Part shown: positions 10,788 through 22,227 of the stretch, one piece after another
Position numbering within the stretch: position 1 is the stretch's first letter
Layout of the letters: the number at the start of each line of letters is the position of its first letter
Assembly: GCF_000315625.1 (NCBI RefSeq)
Contig: NW_005434646.1
Coordinates: forward strand, 507,253 to 571,252
DNA: 64,000 nucleotides
DNA from: Guillardia theta CCMP2712
Lineage: Eukaryota; Cryptophyceae; Pyrenomonadales; Geminigeraceae
Reading direction: 5' to 3'
Notes under the pieces: model-generated
The model's database searches: none
The model's input: the letters and a program-made list of their open reading frames with translations, nothing else
Told to the model about the DNA's origin: nothing
Program-made: the position numbers and the translations under genes

Positions 10788-11462
10788 ATGGGTGCACTTC
10801 AATCGTGTTGTGCAAGTGAAAATCCCAACGAAATCAAAGGGAACATGCAGATTAAATGTGAGTCTCTTCCATCTCAAAAAAATAGTCCTTGATTCGGAAA
10901 TCTCACAGCTATACAAGATCCAAACAATGGTCTGCCGGATGACTGGTACAAAGCTTTAGCAACTTTAAAAGCACTAACCAACCTATCACAGGACTGATAC
11001 GTCCTTCGATCATGTATCTCAATACCTTCATGCCCTGTTTTCGCTCCATTTAGAATGTTCTACAGACTGCAGGAGAGTCTTCCCTGATGGAGGACTCCAT
11101 CGGTGGCGCAAGAGGGCCTTCATTTCGAACAATGACAAAGCAAGACTATCTTCTATTGTATGGTAATCAAAGCAAGTATTTCTATGTCTGATTGTGCTGA
11201 TCGAAAACCTCAGATGGGATCCATACACTCCTTAAGGAGCGCAAAATTGGGAAAGAACAAGAAAACGAGCTATACGAACTGATTGGGTAAGTGCGATTCC
11301 CGTGTTGTCCAGCCGTCATCTGAGGGTGGAGGAAGTCAATTTCTCATTAGACTGACCCTTGTCTACAGGCAGCAAGATCGACGATTAGCTGCAGCGTATA
11401 TGAAATTCAAGGAAACGAACAAGGAATTCCTTGAGCACTTGGGCCGAATTCCATCGTTGTGA
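10788..11462 (+). CDS. Small six-exon gene, possible lipid-anchored protein
   Basis: No family recognised. Six exons (10788-10857, 10909-10945, 10992-11013, 11054-11162, 11214-11286, 11369-11462) keep one frame to a TGA and encode 134 residues. All five introns are GT-AG and 40-82 bp; the third-exon acceptor is preceded by a CTAAC branch-like site. The N-terminus MGALQSCC has Gly2, Ser6 and Cys7/8, the pattern of N-myristoylation plus palmitoylation. A GLPDDW motif follows, then a charged helical C-terminal half (LLKERKIGKEQENELYELI; AAAYMKFKETNKEFLEHLG). It therefore looks like a small peripheral membrane protein. The last three exons are the most secure; exons 1-3 rest on frame continuity alone. 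The 5' spacer is the element-B island. Confidence 0.55.
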
Positions 11463-11723
11463 TGTGTTGTCCTCACAGGTTGAGGCTCTCCTGGAGCCGC
11501 TCTCTACTAGAAACAAAATATCAAACGGAGGATTTCCCAAGAAGCCTTCAGCTCAAATTTGAATAGGGGCGAAGGAACCATGCGTGATCCTCATAGCCGC
11601 GCAAATGCAGCTGAATGGAGATCAAAGCAATTCCTCACTCGTGACTTTCCTTGAATTTCCGCTCACCTTTCTACCTCACCATTCTATTAAAGCTGTTCTT
11701 GACAATCATATGTATACATTTGC

Positions 11724-12694
11724 TCACGGAGACGAGCGGAAAGGAGCATAGTGGTAGTACTTGGGTCTTGTGTCTATCCGAAGGTGCAGCCATGGCACTC
11801 CAGACCCTTCGGTGTTCACCCACACAGACGAAGTTGGGCCCAGCATAGAGAAGTTCCCTGCCTGATCAAGGACATTTTCCTGCAAAGTTCGCCCAAGCTC
11901 TTGAAAGAGCTTTAATTTGCTTGAATTGTCTACATCCCTAGGAAAAGACAAACATCAATTACAGGAAGGATTCACAGCCGGCCTCACCGAAGGAATGTGG
12001 AAATCTGAGCATGGGAGGCATATCTATCCACCTCCTTGCCATCAACTGACCGGTCAGGAGGGACAACAAGAAGCGCATCCCGGCTGAGACTAGGAAACAC
12101 TCTTGTCTGACCATTTGCACTCCCAAAGCTCGTGCAATCTGCCGGAGATCCCTCCAGAGATGGAGCATCCAAGCACACAAACTGGAACTCGACCGTGCCA
12201 GCCGTTTTGCCTGTATTGAGGGAGGTAATCATATCTTTGTTTATTGTTATCGCCACAGATAACTCAATCTCGTTACCTGAAAATGGAACAGTCTCCCAGA
12301 AATATGATTTGAAAGGGACCGAGTTCATCACATTGAAAAGTAAAAGCTTGAATTCTTGAGAAGAATTTAGCAGTTCAATACACTTCTTCCAAGAGATCGC
12401 ATCGCCTGCATGGGTAAACTTCGCCTGTACCACAACAGAAGAAGAGTCCAGAGAGTCAGCAAAGCTTTTACAATCATCCTCCAGCAGTCTCACCAGCACT
12501 CCGTTCCCTCCTTGAATCCTGTTGAGCATTGCTGTGAAAGAACCTTGATGGAAAGACATCAATCCTTCGCCATGAGCCTCTTTGACGGGATCAATGCCGC
12601 AGGCTCCGTGATGAAAGCATGCGAGAAAGAGGAGCAGGAGAAGTCCTACTATTCCCAGAGGATGTCGCTCAAAGCCCATAGCATAGCAGCCCAT
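11724..12694 (-). CDS. Secretory-pathway protein of unknown function
   Basis: Two exons (12694-11988 and 11937-11724, a 50-bp intron) give 306 residues. The start is ATG 12692-12694 or an in-frame ATG five codons on. A strongly hydrophobic run (IVGLLLLLFLACF) followed by Ala/Cys/Gly is a signal peptide. The mature part contains Cys residues, Asn-X-Ser/Thr sites (NSS, NFS) and no transmembrane segment, so it is secreted or lumenal. I recognise no domain. It is divergent from RPT3, with only 95 bp between the outer start codons. Confidence 0.7.
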
Positions 12695-12789
12695 AGCATA
12701 ATTCCGTTACGGATTGTGAAAATTTCGTAACGGAATTATTTTCTTTAACCGTTTCTAACGTATTACTGGACAGGTGTACCGTGGCGGAC
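12695..12789. promoter_or_regulatory. Short bidirectional promoter with perfect inverted repeat
   Basis: The 95 bp between the divergent secreted-protein and RPT3 start codons contain a perfect 14-bp inverted repeat, ATAATTCCGTTACG at 12698-12711 and its complement at 12726-12739, with a 14-nt spacer. The repeat lies 4-45 bp from the leftward start codon. It may be a shared factor-binding site or an RNA hairpin in a 5' leader (inference). Confidence 0.5.
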
Positions 12790-14867
<2,078 letters not shown>

Positions 14868-15014
14868 ACATTGTTGAGGCTATCGGTACATCGATTGCCA
14901 TCGAGTTGGAGAACAACGAACTTGCCATTCGTGTGTTTTATTTGCCCATCAATGCACGAAACAAAAAATATATCTTCCAAGACGTGCATCGCTCGCATTC
15001 GTGCAGCAGAAATC

Positions 15015-15626
15015 TTAGAGATCCTTGGACTCGCTTACCTCAGAAAGTTTCTTCTGAAGATCAGCCTTCGCATCCTTGCATGGTTTCCCCCCCTTCTCCA
15101 CCTTGTGCAACTCAACCTCGAACACGAGAGGGTTGTATGGGGGGATCTTTGGAGGAGATCCTCGCTCGCCGTACGCCATGTCGTAGGGGATGAATAGTTC
15201 CCACTTGTCTCCTTCACACATGAGCTGCAGCGCCTCCGTCCACCCCTTGATCACTTGGTTGGGAGCGAACGAGGTTGTCCCGCTGTCAAAGGGAGTCCCG
15301 TCCTTTAGCTTGCCAGAGTAGGTGACCTTGCAGGAGTCTCCAACGTTGGGGGAGGACTTCTTTCCTTTGCCCGTCCCCTCCTTGATGACTCTGGTCCACA
15401 TGCGTGAACGGAAAGCAGGGAACGATGGAAGAAGCTTCTTTTACCTGTAAAGCATTCCGCTCGGCAACTTTTTCACGCCTTCCTCCTTGGATTTTTCCTC
15501 AAGGAATTTCTTGCCCGTGCGGATGTAGTACTTCTTCATCTTCTCTTCGTTTGAGCTCTTTGCCAGCGCAAATGCTGCGCAGCACACGACGACCGCGATC
15601 AAGCAGATCAAGAGGTGCTGCTTCAT
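15015..15626 (-). CDS. FKBP-type peptidyl-prolyl isomerase with signal peptide
   Basis: Two exons (15626-15445 and 15390-15015) encode 185 residues. Start ATG 15624-15626. A signal peptide (LLICLIAVVVCCAAFALA) is followed by an N-terminal helical segment typical of Mip/FKBP22-like enzymes (EEKMKKYYIRTGKKFLEEK), then one FKBP domain with VTYSGKLKDGTPFDSG, QVIKGWTEALQLM and IPYDMAYGERG. Most ligand-pocket residues are present. It catalyses prolyl cis-trans isomerisation during folding, either in the secretory pathway or, because the leader contains AFA, perhaps after onward transfer to the plastid. The C-terminus (SKDL) is not a canonical KDEL signal. It converges tail-to-tail with RPT3 with a 147-bp gap. 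Confidence 0.9.
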
Positions 15627-16100
15627 CTACAAGGAGAAAATTGTCAAACCATCATGAGAGATCTACAGAATGAACTGTCGAGACCTACTGAGTGTTCTCG
15701 TGACGTATCACGCTAATCTTCTACACGTCTCTCCATACATTCTTCCTCAAGTGTGACAGTGCGATTTCCTTGGTGACCCATCACCAATCCCATCAGCAAT
15801 CAGGTCTTTCCTTCTCGCTCCTCCTCCTCCCTCTCCCTCTCCACTTGTCTCCTTGGTTTCCCTCGTCTCTCCTTGCTTTCTCGCTTGCACCTCCCTCTCC
15901 CCCATCCTGACCATCAGATCGTACAAAGCATGCCGCCGTAGAGTTCCAGAAGTTTCCTGCCATGGCTCAACCAACATCTCAGGTTCCCGTCACGGCGTCG
16001 CACAGGGCACTAGTCGGCGCCGGGCGGCCGCCAGGCGGGCCGCCGGTCGGCTCCGGCGAGCCTCGGAGGGAGACGTCGGAACTTGAATGATACGAACTGA
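15627..16100. other. Spacer with GC-rich block C
   Basis: No gene is clear. A pyrimidine-rich CTCCCTCTCC stretch (15,815-15,900) precedes a very GC-rich block (GGCGCCGGGCGGCCGCC, 16,010-16,075) that resembles the GC dyad blocks in other spacers. It could also be the 3' end of the gene on the right (see that entry). Confidence 0.4.
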
Positions 16101-16356
16101 TGAACGAGTTTATGGAATTAATTAGTCGCGTTCGCTGGTCCTCAACAACCTGTCCAGCTGGTCTACTTGCACTTGGTACTTCATTTGCTTTCTCTTCGCC
16201 TTCGTCCTCGGGTTCACCTGGAAGACATACACTCAGTCATCCAGTGACTGCAAGTCCACCTCACCTTTCTTGGCTTCGCCTTTCTGCGAAGGTTGACCGC
16301 GTGACGGATCGTGTTCTTTGACCAACAGAGTGAGCACAAAGAAAAGAAACAAGAGG

Positions 16357-18774
16357 TCAAAGGCTGACCGTCACGTTGTCCATGACAAAATCTGGCTCGC
16401 TCGATTGCAAGTCGTCTTCCAACAGCTGCCCTGTCTCGCTCCAATACAACTGATCCAACTTTGCAACTTGATACTCAAGTGCTGTCTCCGCGAAAGTCTT
16501 CTTCTTCTCTGCAGATAAGTTTTCATCTTCGCTCCTCTTCCTCGGCTTTCGCTTGAATATCGTATCCATCAGCCTCTCCCTTCGCCTTCTCTCGGATGCG
16601 GTGATCGGAAGGATGGAATTCTGTACTGAAGCCTTCTCCTTCTCTGCCGTCATTAGGCTCCCCACCCCTGCCTGACCATGGAGTTTCTGTAACGTATTGA
16701 CCATGGTCGACCTGTTTTCAGACCCAAAGTCGGCAGGGCCCAGAAATTGGTCGTCGATGTAGGTGAGCAGGTCTGGTTTCTTCAACGACTTTTTCACTTT
16801 GGCGTATTCTTGCAATCCTTCTCTCAAGATTCTTTCATCATCGAGGGGCATAGTGAGATATTTCACGGCCTCGTTGAGCCTCGAAGCACTGTTGCGATGA
16901 TGCAAGGGCCCAGCGTCATGTAAAGTTCCATCCCGAAGCTGCAGATACTCTCTTTCATGCTTGTACTTCATCTTCTTGAGGATTCTTTGTTGCTCCTCCT
17001 TGCGCTTGAGGGTTCTATTGAGAAACTTCTCGTTATAGAAGAGAACTTCCTTGTTCTGATCCTCTGATTCTAAAGACCAAAATACGTCCGGGTACTTGAC
17101 TTCCCCAAACTGTGTAAGAAACGGACCCTTCTTACGTTTCTCTCTCAGATCCAGCAACTTATCATCTACAACAGCTTCCCAGTTTCGATCCATCTCCTCT
17201 AATTCAAGCAAGCACAGGTTCTTGAGCATCATTTCATTCTTCAATATCTCTTTTTGCGCAGAAGGAGTATGTTTGGCAAGAATCCTATCATACTCCTTTT
17301 GCAGTGTCGGAACCATTGCATGCCATTTTGCGTTCGTTGTATCCTCGAACAAGTTCTCGTACGAAGATTCTTCCGTCTCACTAGAGTCAGCAAGGGTTTG
17401 GACGCCATACACCGGGCTATCTGCACTGCCAAGTCTGTATTGTTCGTACTCAGTTCTGTCGAATGGCCCGTAATTTTGCAATCCCAATGAAGATTCTGAG
17501 AGATTCAGCGACGATTCATGCGAATCCTCGTCTGTTTGTCTATGCAGAGGCTGAAATGCCGAATCTGAGGGCACAAGCGCATCGTGGTGAGGGATCTTCT
17601 TTCCTGTGTTTGATTCCACGTACGCTGCCAAAGCCTGAGGCATGTGCCGAATGTTTGAAGAAATCTTTCCAGACTCAAGGAAGAACTTGAGATCTCTCAC
17701 CAAAAAGACAAAATCTTTCCGCACATTGTCAATATCGCTCATGCAATCTTGCAACGAATCCTGTTTGACACCTTTGCTATCTTGATAGCACTTAACGTAC
17801 AGCGCCCACAACCCATTCATGGACAAGCCGGAGAGAATTCTGGGCCCTGGATTCTTGCTGCATGCCATGCAAGGGAAACTCACTGAGTGCTGCAAGTCGA
17901 CGATGTGGTAGAAGTCGCAGAACTGCCATTGTCGCAGCAGTTTCAGTGTGAGACTCTTCTTCTTCTTCTTTCGCAGAACGATCGTTAACTTGGTGCCATT
18001 TCTTCCATTCAAGAGATTCTGCACCCGGGCAAGATCGGAGGAATCAACCTGATGGTCGTCGATACATTCAATGATGTCTCCAACCTCAATCTTGCTGCAA
18101 GAGAACGCAGAACCCTGGTGAACGAGCTCGCTGACAGTTATGGGCCTGACTTTCTTGATCGATGATGAGGACTGTTTCTTTCCAACAGATACATGCCATT
18201 TCAGCCCAACATCTCCAGGGACAATCCTCGAATCATGCACATGGTCGAAGTAGAAATCTGGAAGTTCAGTTCCCCAAGGCTCCTCATCGATTTCCGAGGG
18301 ATTTCGAAGAGACGGACGAGGTTTCGACAGCATGCTTTCGCACAAGAAGAACTTATGAAAGTCCAGCCAAGGATTCTCCTTGACCGTTTCAACTTCATCT
18401 CCACGAGCTTTGGAAAACTCGGCAAGGTAACCGGAGTACATCTTGGTGAGGAAATCATATAGGTTGTCCTCTACCACCAGACGATCGAAGTGGCAGCGAG
18501 GGTTGTTGCTGCATGCTAGTCTGCTGACCATGTGCCTCTTCTGCCTCTTGATCTCATTGTAGATCTTGGCGATAGAGAGCATTGGCTCGTTGGAGAAATG
18601 AGTTCTTGAGCTGCAAACCCTCCCTTCCACCACCTGGGGGTCCAAACTCCCGCTCTGATGAGGAGCCCCTGCAAGCTCCAACAAGCTGACAGACAGAATG
18701 GCGAGGAGGAACTTTCCTTCCCATCTTCGACCCCTCCACCTTTGCCTCATCTCTATACAACGCACCCCCGACAT
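16357..18774 (-). CDS. Large secretory-pathway PDZ-domain protein, otherwise unknown
   Basis: An 805-residue reading frame. The start is ATG 18774 or 18750; the second gives a typical signal peptide with the core FLLAILSVSLLELAGA. Around residues 195-275 is a PDZ-like domain (GLKWHVSVGKK ... SKIEVGDIIECIDD ... LTIVLRKKKKK). Cys-containing motifs flank it (ACSNNPRCHFD and PCMACSKNPGPR look like a repeated C-x-x-NP unit). The C-terminal third is charged and helical with many Lys/Arg/Glu. I know no family with this order. The frame stops at 16357, but a GT donor at VTV and acceptors near 16,290 and 16,225 allow one or two further exons to about 16,120, so the C-terminus is uncertain. Confidence 0.65.
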   Translation of the reverse strand: MSGVRCIEMRQRWRGRRWEGKFLLAILSVSLLELAGAPHQSGSLDPQVVEGRVCSSRTHFSNEPMLSIAKIYNEIKRQKRHMVSRLACSNNPRCHFDRLVVEDNLYDFLTKMYSGYLAEFSKARGDEVETVKENPWLDFHKFFLCESMLSKPRPSLRNPSEIDEEPWGTELPDFYFDHVHDSRIVPGDVGLKWHVSVGKKQSSSSIKKVRPITVSELVHQGSAFSCSKIEVGDIIECIDDHQVDSSDLARVQNLLNGRNGTKLTIVLRKKKKKSLTLKLLRQWQFCDFYHIVDLQHSVSFPCMACSKNPGPRILSGLSMNGLWALYVKCYQDSKGVKQDSLQDCMSDIDNVRKDFVFLVRDLKFFLESGKISSNIRHMPQALAAYVESNTGKKIPHHDALVPSDSAFQPLHRQTDEDSHESSLNLSESSLGLQNYGPFDRTEYEQYRLGSADSPVYGVQTLADSSETEESSYENLFEDTTNAKWHAMVPTLQKEYDRILAKHTPSAQKEILKNEMMLKNLCLLELEEMDRNWEAVVDDKLLDLREKRKKGPFLTQFGEVKYPDVFWSLESEDQNKEVLFYNEKFLNRTLKRKEEQQRILKKMKYKHEREYLQLRDGTLHDAGPLHHRNSASRLNEAVKYLTMPLDDERILREGLQEYAKVKKSLKKPDLLTYIDDQFLGPADFGSENRSTMVNTLQKLHGQAGVGSLMTAEKEKASVQNSILPITASERRRRERLMDTIFKRKPRKRSEDENLSAEKKKTFAETALEYQVAKLDQLYWSETGQLLEDDLQSSEPDFVMDNVTVSL

Positions 18775-19340
18775 CCGCCCCTACACCATGGTCAGGACGC
18801 GGCTGCCTTTGCCTTGGAACCAAACACAAGGCTATTAGATGAAGCTGCCCTGTAACTGCCCTGTAATATTAACTAAAGTTCTTCCTCGAGGGCAGTGAAA
18901 CAGTGACTGGCCCAATTGTACGCCGATGCTGAGGCCCCTTCCTTCAGCTTAGTTCGTATGTATCTGCGGCACTAGCTAGCTAGTTGTAGTACGGCGGTAG
19001 AGGCCCTGCCGCAGTGCGTGACCCGTCACAGCCGCTGAGCCCGGCTGGTCACGGCGCTGCCACTCTCAGGCTGGCTAACTTTTAAAAAAAGGTCAAAAAA
19101 GACAGAACTGTTTTCAGTCAATAAAGTATCAATCAGGATGCTCAACACCGCAAGGAGGAGAGATGGTCGCGATGCCGCGTGAGTTGCTCGAATCTCGGTG
19201 CTTGAGGTCGCTGATATCATAGTACGCCGTCAGGTGGATGAACTTTGATGGCTCAGACGCGAGGAGTGTTGGAGTCAGCTGGAGGGCCGACGCTGTGGCA
19301 CGAACGGTAATGTTGGTTTTGCCCTCATCTCAGCGCCACC
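18775..19340. other. Spacer with GC block D
   Basis: Between two divergent genes. 18,890-19,075 carries repeated short CAGTGAC, GTGACCCGTCAC and GGTCACGG dyads, then an A-rich tract (19,080-19,100). No coding sequence seen. Confidence 0.45.
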
Positions 19341-20739
19341 ATGACGGCAAGTTGCCAGCGAGATGATGCTGAACCTGTTGATCTGTCGCTCAGAAGTTTG
19401 GTGAAGTTCCATTCAGAATGCATGCACTCCGACAATCAGGCAAAGTTTGCCGCGCGGCAGAGAGGAACCGAAGTACACAGCACCACGCCGTTCAGTTCGA
19501 TGGCGACAACAAACCCCCACTTCAAGGCGATCGTGAATGCGATTCAGCAGAACGACATGATCCTTTTGAAGAGGTAGACTCGAGCATTCACTTTGGGAGG
19601 CAGAGTCAACTGAGATGGTTGAAAGGTTGATGCGATTGGAAACTGGTGCTCAGAGCAATTTTTATCGCCGCCACGTGAATGTACGTTGATACTCTCGTGG
19701 AGAGTGGCAGACCTTGACAGCATCGTTTTCTTACAACCCACCATTTTCGTCAACTTCTGCACCTCCTCCACACGATCCAGGTCGATGTGCATGATGACCT
19801 CGGGAGGACTCCCTTGCATTTCGCCTGCGCCCTTGGAAATCAAAACGCGGTGAGTACGGACTTTTCCGGTCGCATTCATACTTGTGACAACTTGTATGTG
19901 CGCTAAGGTCGATATTCTACTTGATGCAAACGCAAACCTGTCTTCTATCTCAGCTGAAGGGAAGACCCCACTAATCCATGCCGTTGAGCGAGGACACACA
20001 GGACTAGCCTCGGAGCTGCTCATCAGGCTAGCCCTTGGTAGGATGGGCCCTGAGTCGCAAGCGGTTCATGGGGGGAGATACATAGAACACGACGATCTTT
20101 CTGCTATGATGTCTGCGTCGCAATACAGAGGTCCCCACGTGATAGACTCATTTGGAGATGACGGAGGGTTTGGACTCACATACCCTCACCGCGGGTCCCT
20201 CCCTCGAAAATCGATTCAGCGTGCAGCTTTCGGTCCCAGTGAGCTTCCTCAGTCCCTCTACCCGATGTGGATGCCAGGAAACAAAGGAGTGCTGGGGGCC
20301 GGGGAGGAAATGAGAATGCCGAGCAGAATCTCGTGGTCGAAATCAACCAACGAGTTACTCGGGGAGGCAAGACCTCACCTGGCTCCCAGCGTGCGGACTA
20401 GAGCAGAACCCGAGACATCAGGTGTGTTCGATGGGCTCAGGGGACAGTACCATACAGGTAGGGTAGTGGCGGGTCTGAAATGTTTCTCACGTGCCCCAAG
20501 GTCCAATGAACATCCGTCCAGAGTCGAGCTCGCAAGATCGGCAGATGAGAGAAGCAGCCAATCAATCCAACGTGAATCGTAGGCCGGAAGAAGATGCTCC
20601 TTCCATGCTGAGGCGGCAAGACGAAGCTCCAGCCCCCATTAGTCAAGCGTTCAGTGAAAAGGCGATGCTGGAAGAGATCCTTCTTGAAGTTGAGACAAAC
20701 AACAGGCTGCAGGCGAACGAGGCTGTTCCAGGTAGATGA
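19341..20739 (+). CDS. Ankyrin-repeat protein
   Basis: Start ATG 19341 in a good context (GCCACCATGA). Exons joined in frame: 19341 to about 19575; 19631-19679; about 19772-19848; 19909-20457; about 20504 to TGA 20737. The middle exons give three ankyrin-type units: AIVNAIQQNDMILLKRLM, DDLGRTPLHFACALGNQNAV and AEGKTPLIHAVERGHTGLA. The rest is a low-complexity Ser/Pro/Arg-rich tail ending in a short acidic coiled segment. It probably mediates protein-protein contact; the partner is unknown. The 3' end is uncertain: the donor at GTTCCAG/GTAGAT could also splice to acceptors near 20,893 or 20,960. Confidence 0.7.
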
Positions 20740-21152
20740 GAGGGGCCAACCAACAAGAGCTGACGGTCGTTATGCTAGACGTTGTTGGGTCACATAAGAC
20801 CTTGGGATCGCAAAAGAATGCGCAAGAAAGAGGTGAAGAGAAGAATCTACTGCCCAGAGGATTTTCCATTGTACTGAGTTCTTGTTGTGCAGCAAAAAGT
20901 AGACGGGAGTGGTCGGCTGGTGATCAGCATTGGAGCTCTATGTTCTGGTGATTGCACAGGTGGTCCTACTCGTTGGAAAACTTCACTCAATGAAAAGAAC
21001 AAAAACGAAGCAAAAGTCGCATGATGATGATGGAGGTACTAGATTTCGATTCTTCATGGGCCAAAAGTGTTCTCAATGTTTCAAGATTATCGTCACGATG
21101 ATCATTATGGGCTATGGAAGAAGTCATCGAGACATTCGAAGCAAGAAGATGT
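20740..21152. other. Spacer, possible alternative last exons of the ankyrin gene
   Basis: Acceptors at 20,893 (TTGTGCAG) and 20,960 (TTGCACAG) are each followed by 40-65 nt of open frame compatible with the ankyrin gene. Otherwise nothing is recognised. The W2 gene ends at 21153 on the other strand. Confidence 0.35.
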
Positions 21153-21895
21153 CTAAGCATCTTCTTCTTCTTCGTCGTCCTCGTCTTCGCCCTGTTGAAC
21201 CCAGTCGATGAATTTCCATCCTGCCTTTCTGCAGTCGATCGCATCATCGAGCTGAAAGTCTGGATAATGCTGCTTGAGTCCATCTTCTTTGCGGTACCAC
21301 GTGTCCATCCGATCCTCGGAGATGATCTGCATGATGTCATTGAGATGAACAACAAGGCTCGCGATACTCACGTCGTGTTCCCATAGTTTTCTAAGGATGT
21401 CGTCGTACTTCTTGATTCCCCTCCGCTTCTCCTTGACAATCATCAGCTCCATTGCGAAGAGAAATGCCATTTGCTGCTCTTCAGTCTTGCAGCTTGCTTT
21501 CAACAACTCCTTCCTTTTCACAATCTGCAAAGTTCCAATCATCAACCAACAGGCACAGTGAGGTTCCTCGTACCTCATCGGTCAACTTGGGCGCATTCAG
21601 AAGGCTGTCGTGCAGCGAAAAGATCAGAGATGTAAATTCATGAAAGACACATGCAAGGTGATACAAGTCACGGATATGAAGGCCAGGGACAACCAATGCA
21701 CGCTGCCCTGCAGGGCTCTCACCTGGCAGTGATCAGGAAGTGGGCCTTGGCGAAGTCCTCATCAAAGCACATGCCGCCATACACGATCGCATCTTTACCC
21801 CCAAGGCCTTGAAGCAGCTCCGCCACTTCCTCGTCGGTCTTGCCCCCCTCGAGAGCCTCCCGCAGCTCGGCGATCCTCTCGTCCTGGTCCGCCAT
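21153..21895 (-). CDS. Small W2-domain protein (eIF5 C-terminal-like)
   Basis: Three exons (21895-21723, 21604-21574, 21524-21153) encode 191 residues. The N-terminal 60 residues are acidic and helical (DERIAELREALEGGKTDEEV). The remainder looks like a HEAT-type W2 domain, as in the C-terminus of eIF5, eIF2B-epsilon and 5MP/BZW: KYDDILRKLWEHDVSI corresponds to the LYDEDIL region, and WKFIDWVQQGEDEDDEEEE to the final FxxWL-acidic motif. In eIF5 this part binds eIF2-beta and eIF3. No eIF5 N-terminal GAP or zinc domain is present, so this would be a stand-alone W2 protein that may modulate initiation. Assignment is by motif only. It is divergent from the EML gene with 332 bp between starts. Confidence 0.55.
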
Positions 21896-22227
21896 TACGA
21901 CTCCTTTTACAAGTATTTTATATTTCAGATCCGCCTCTGTACTGAAACACATGGACTAGAAGGGCATCAGAGATGATTAAAATCTCAATTATGGATTTCT
22001 AGGATATCCCGGGCACTTCTTCCATTGTCCTGAGGGGGGCCTGTCAATGGGGAATGGCTCAGCGGCGCCGAACCAAGGAACATGCAAGCCGGCGAGGGGG
22101 AGGAGAGTGGATACCGAGGAGGTGACGATGCCTCGGAATGAAGCAGCAGCCATGGTTCATGTCCTCCTGGGAAACTGCTCCTTGATCGTGAGCTCCCGCG
22201 AGTCGAGATTGTGATGAACGTGCGGAG
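21896..22227. promoter_or_regulatory. Divergent intergenic region, W2 and EML genes
   Basis: 332 bp between oppositely oriented start codons; it must contain both promoters. I see no clear TATA-like box or repeated element. Confidence 0.35.
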
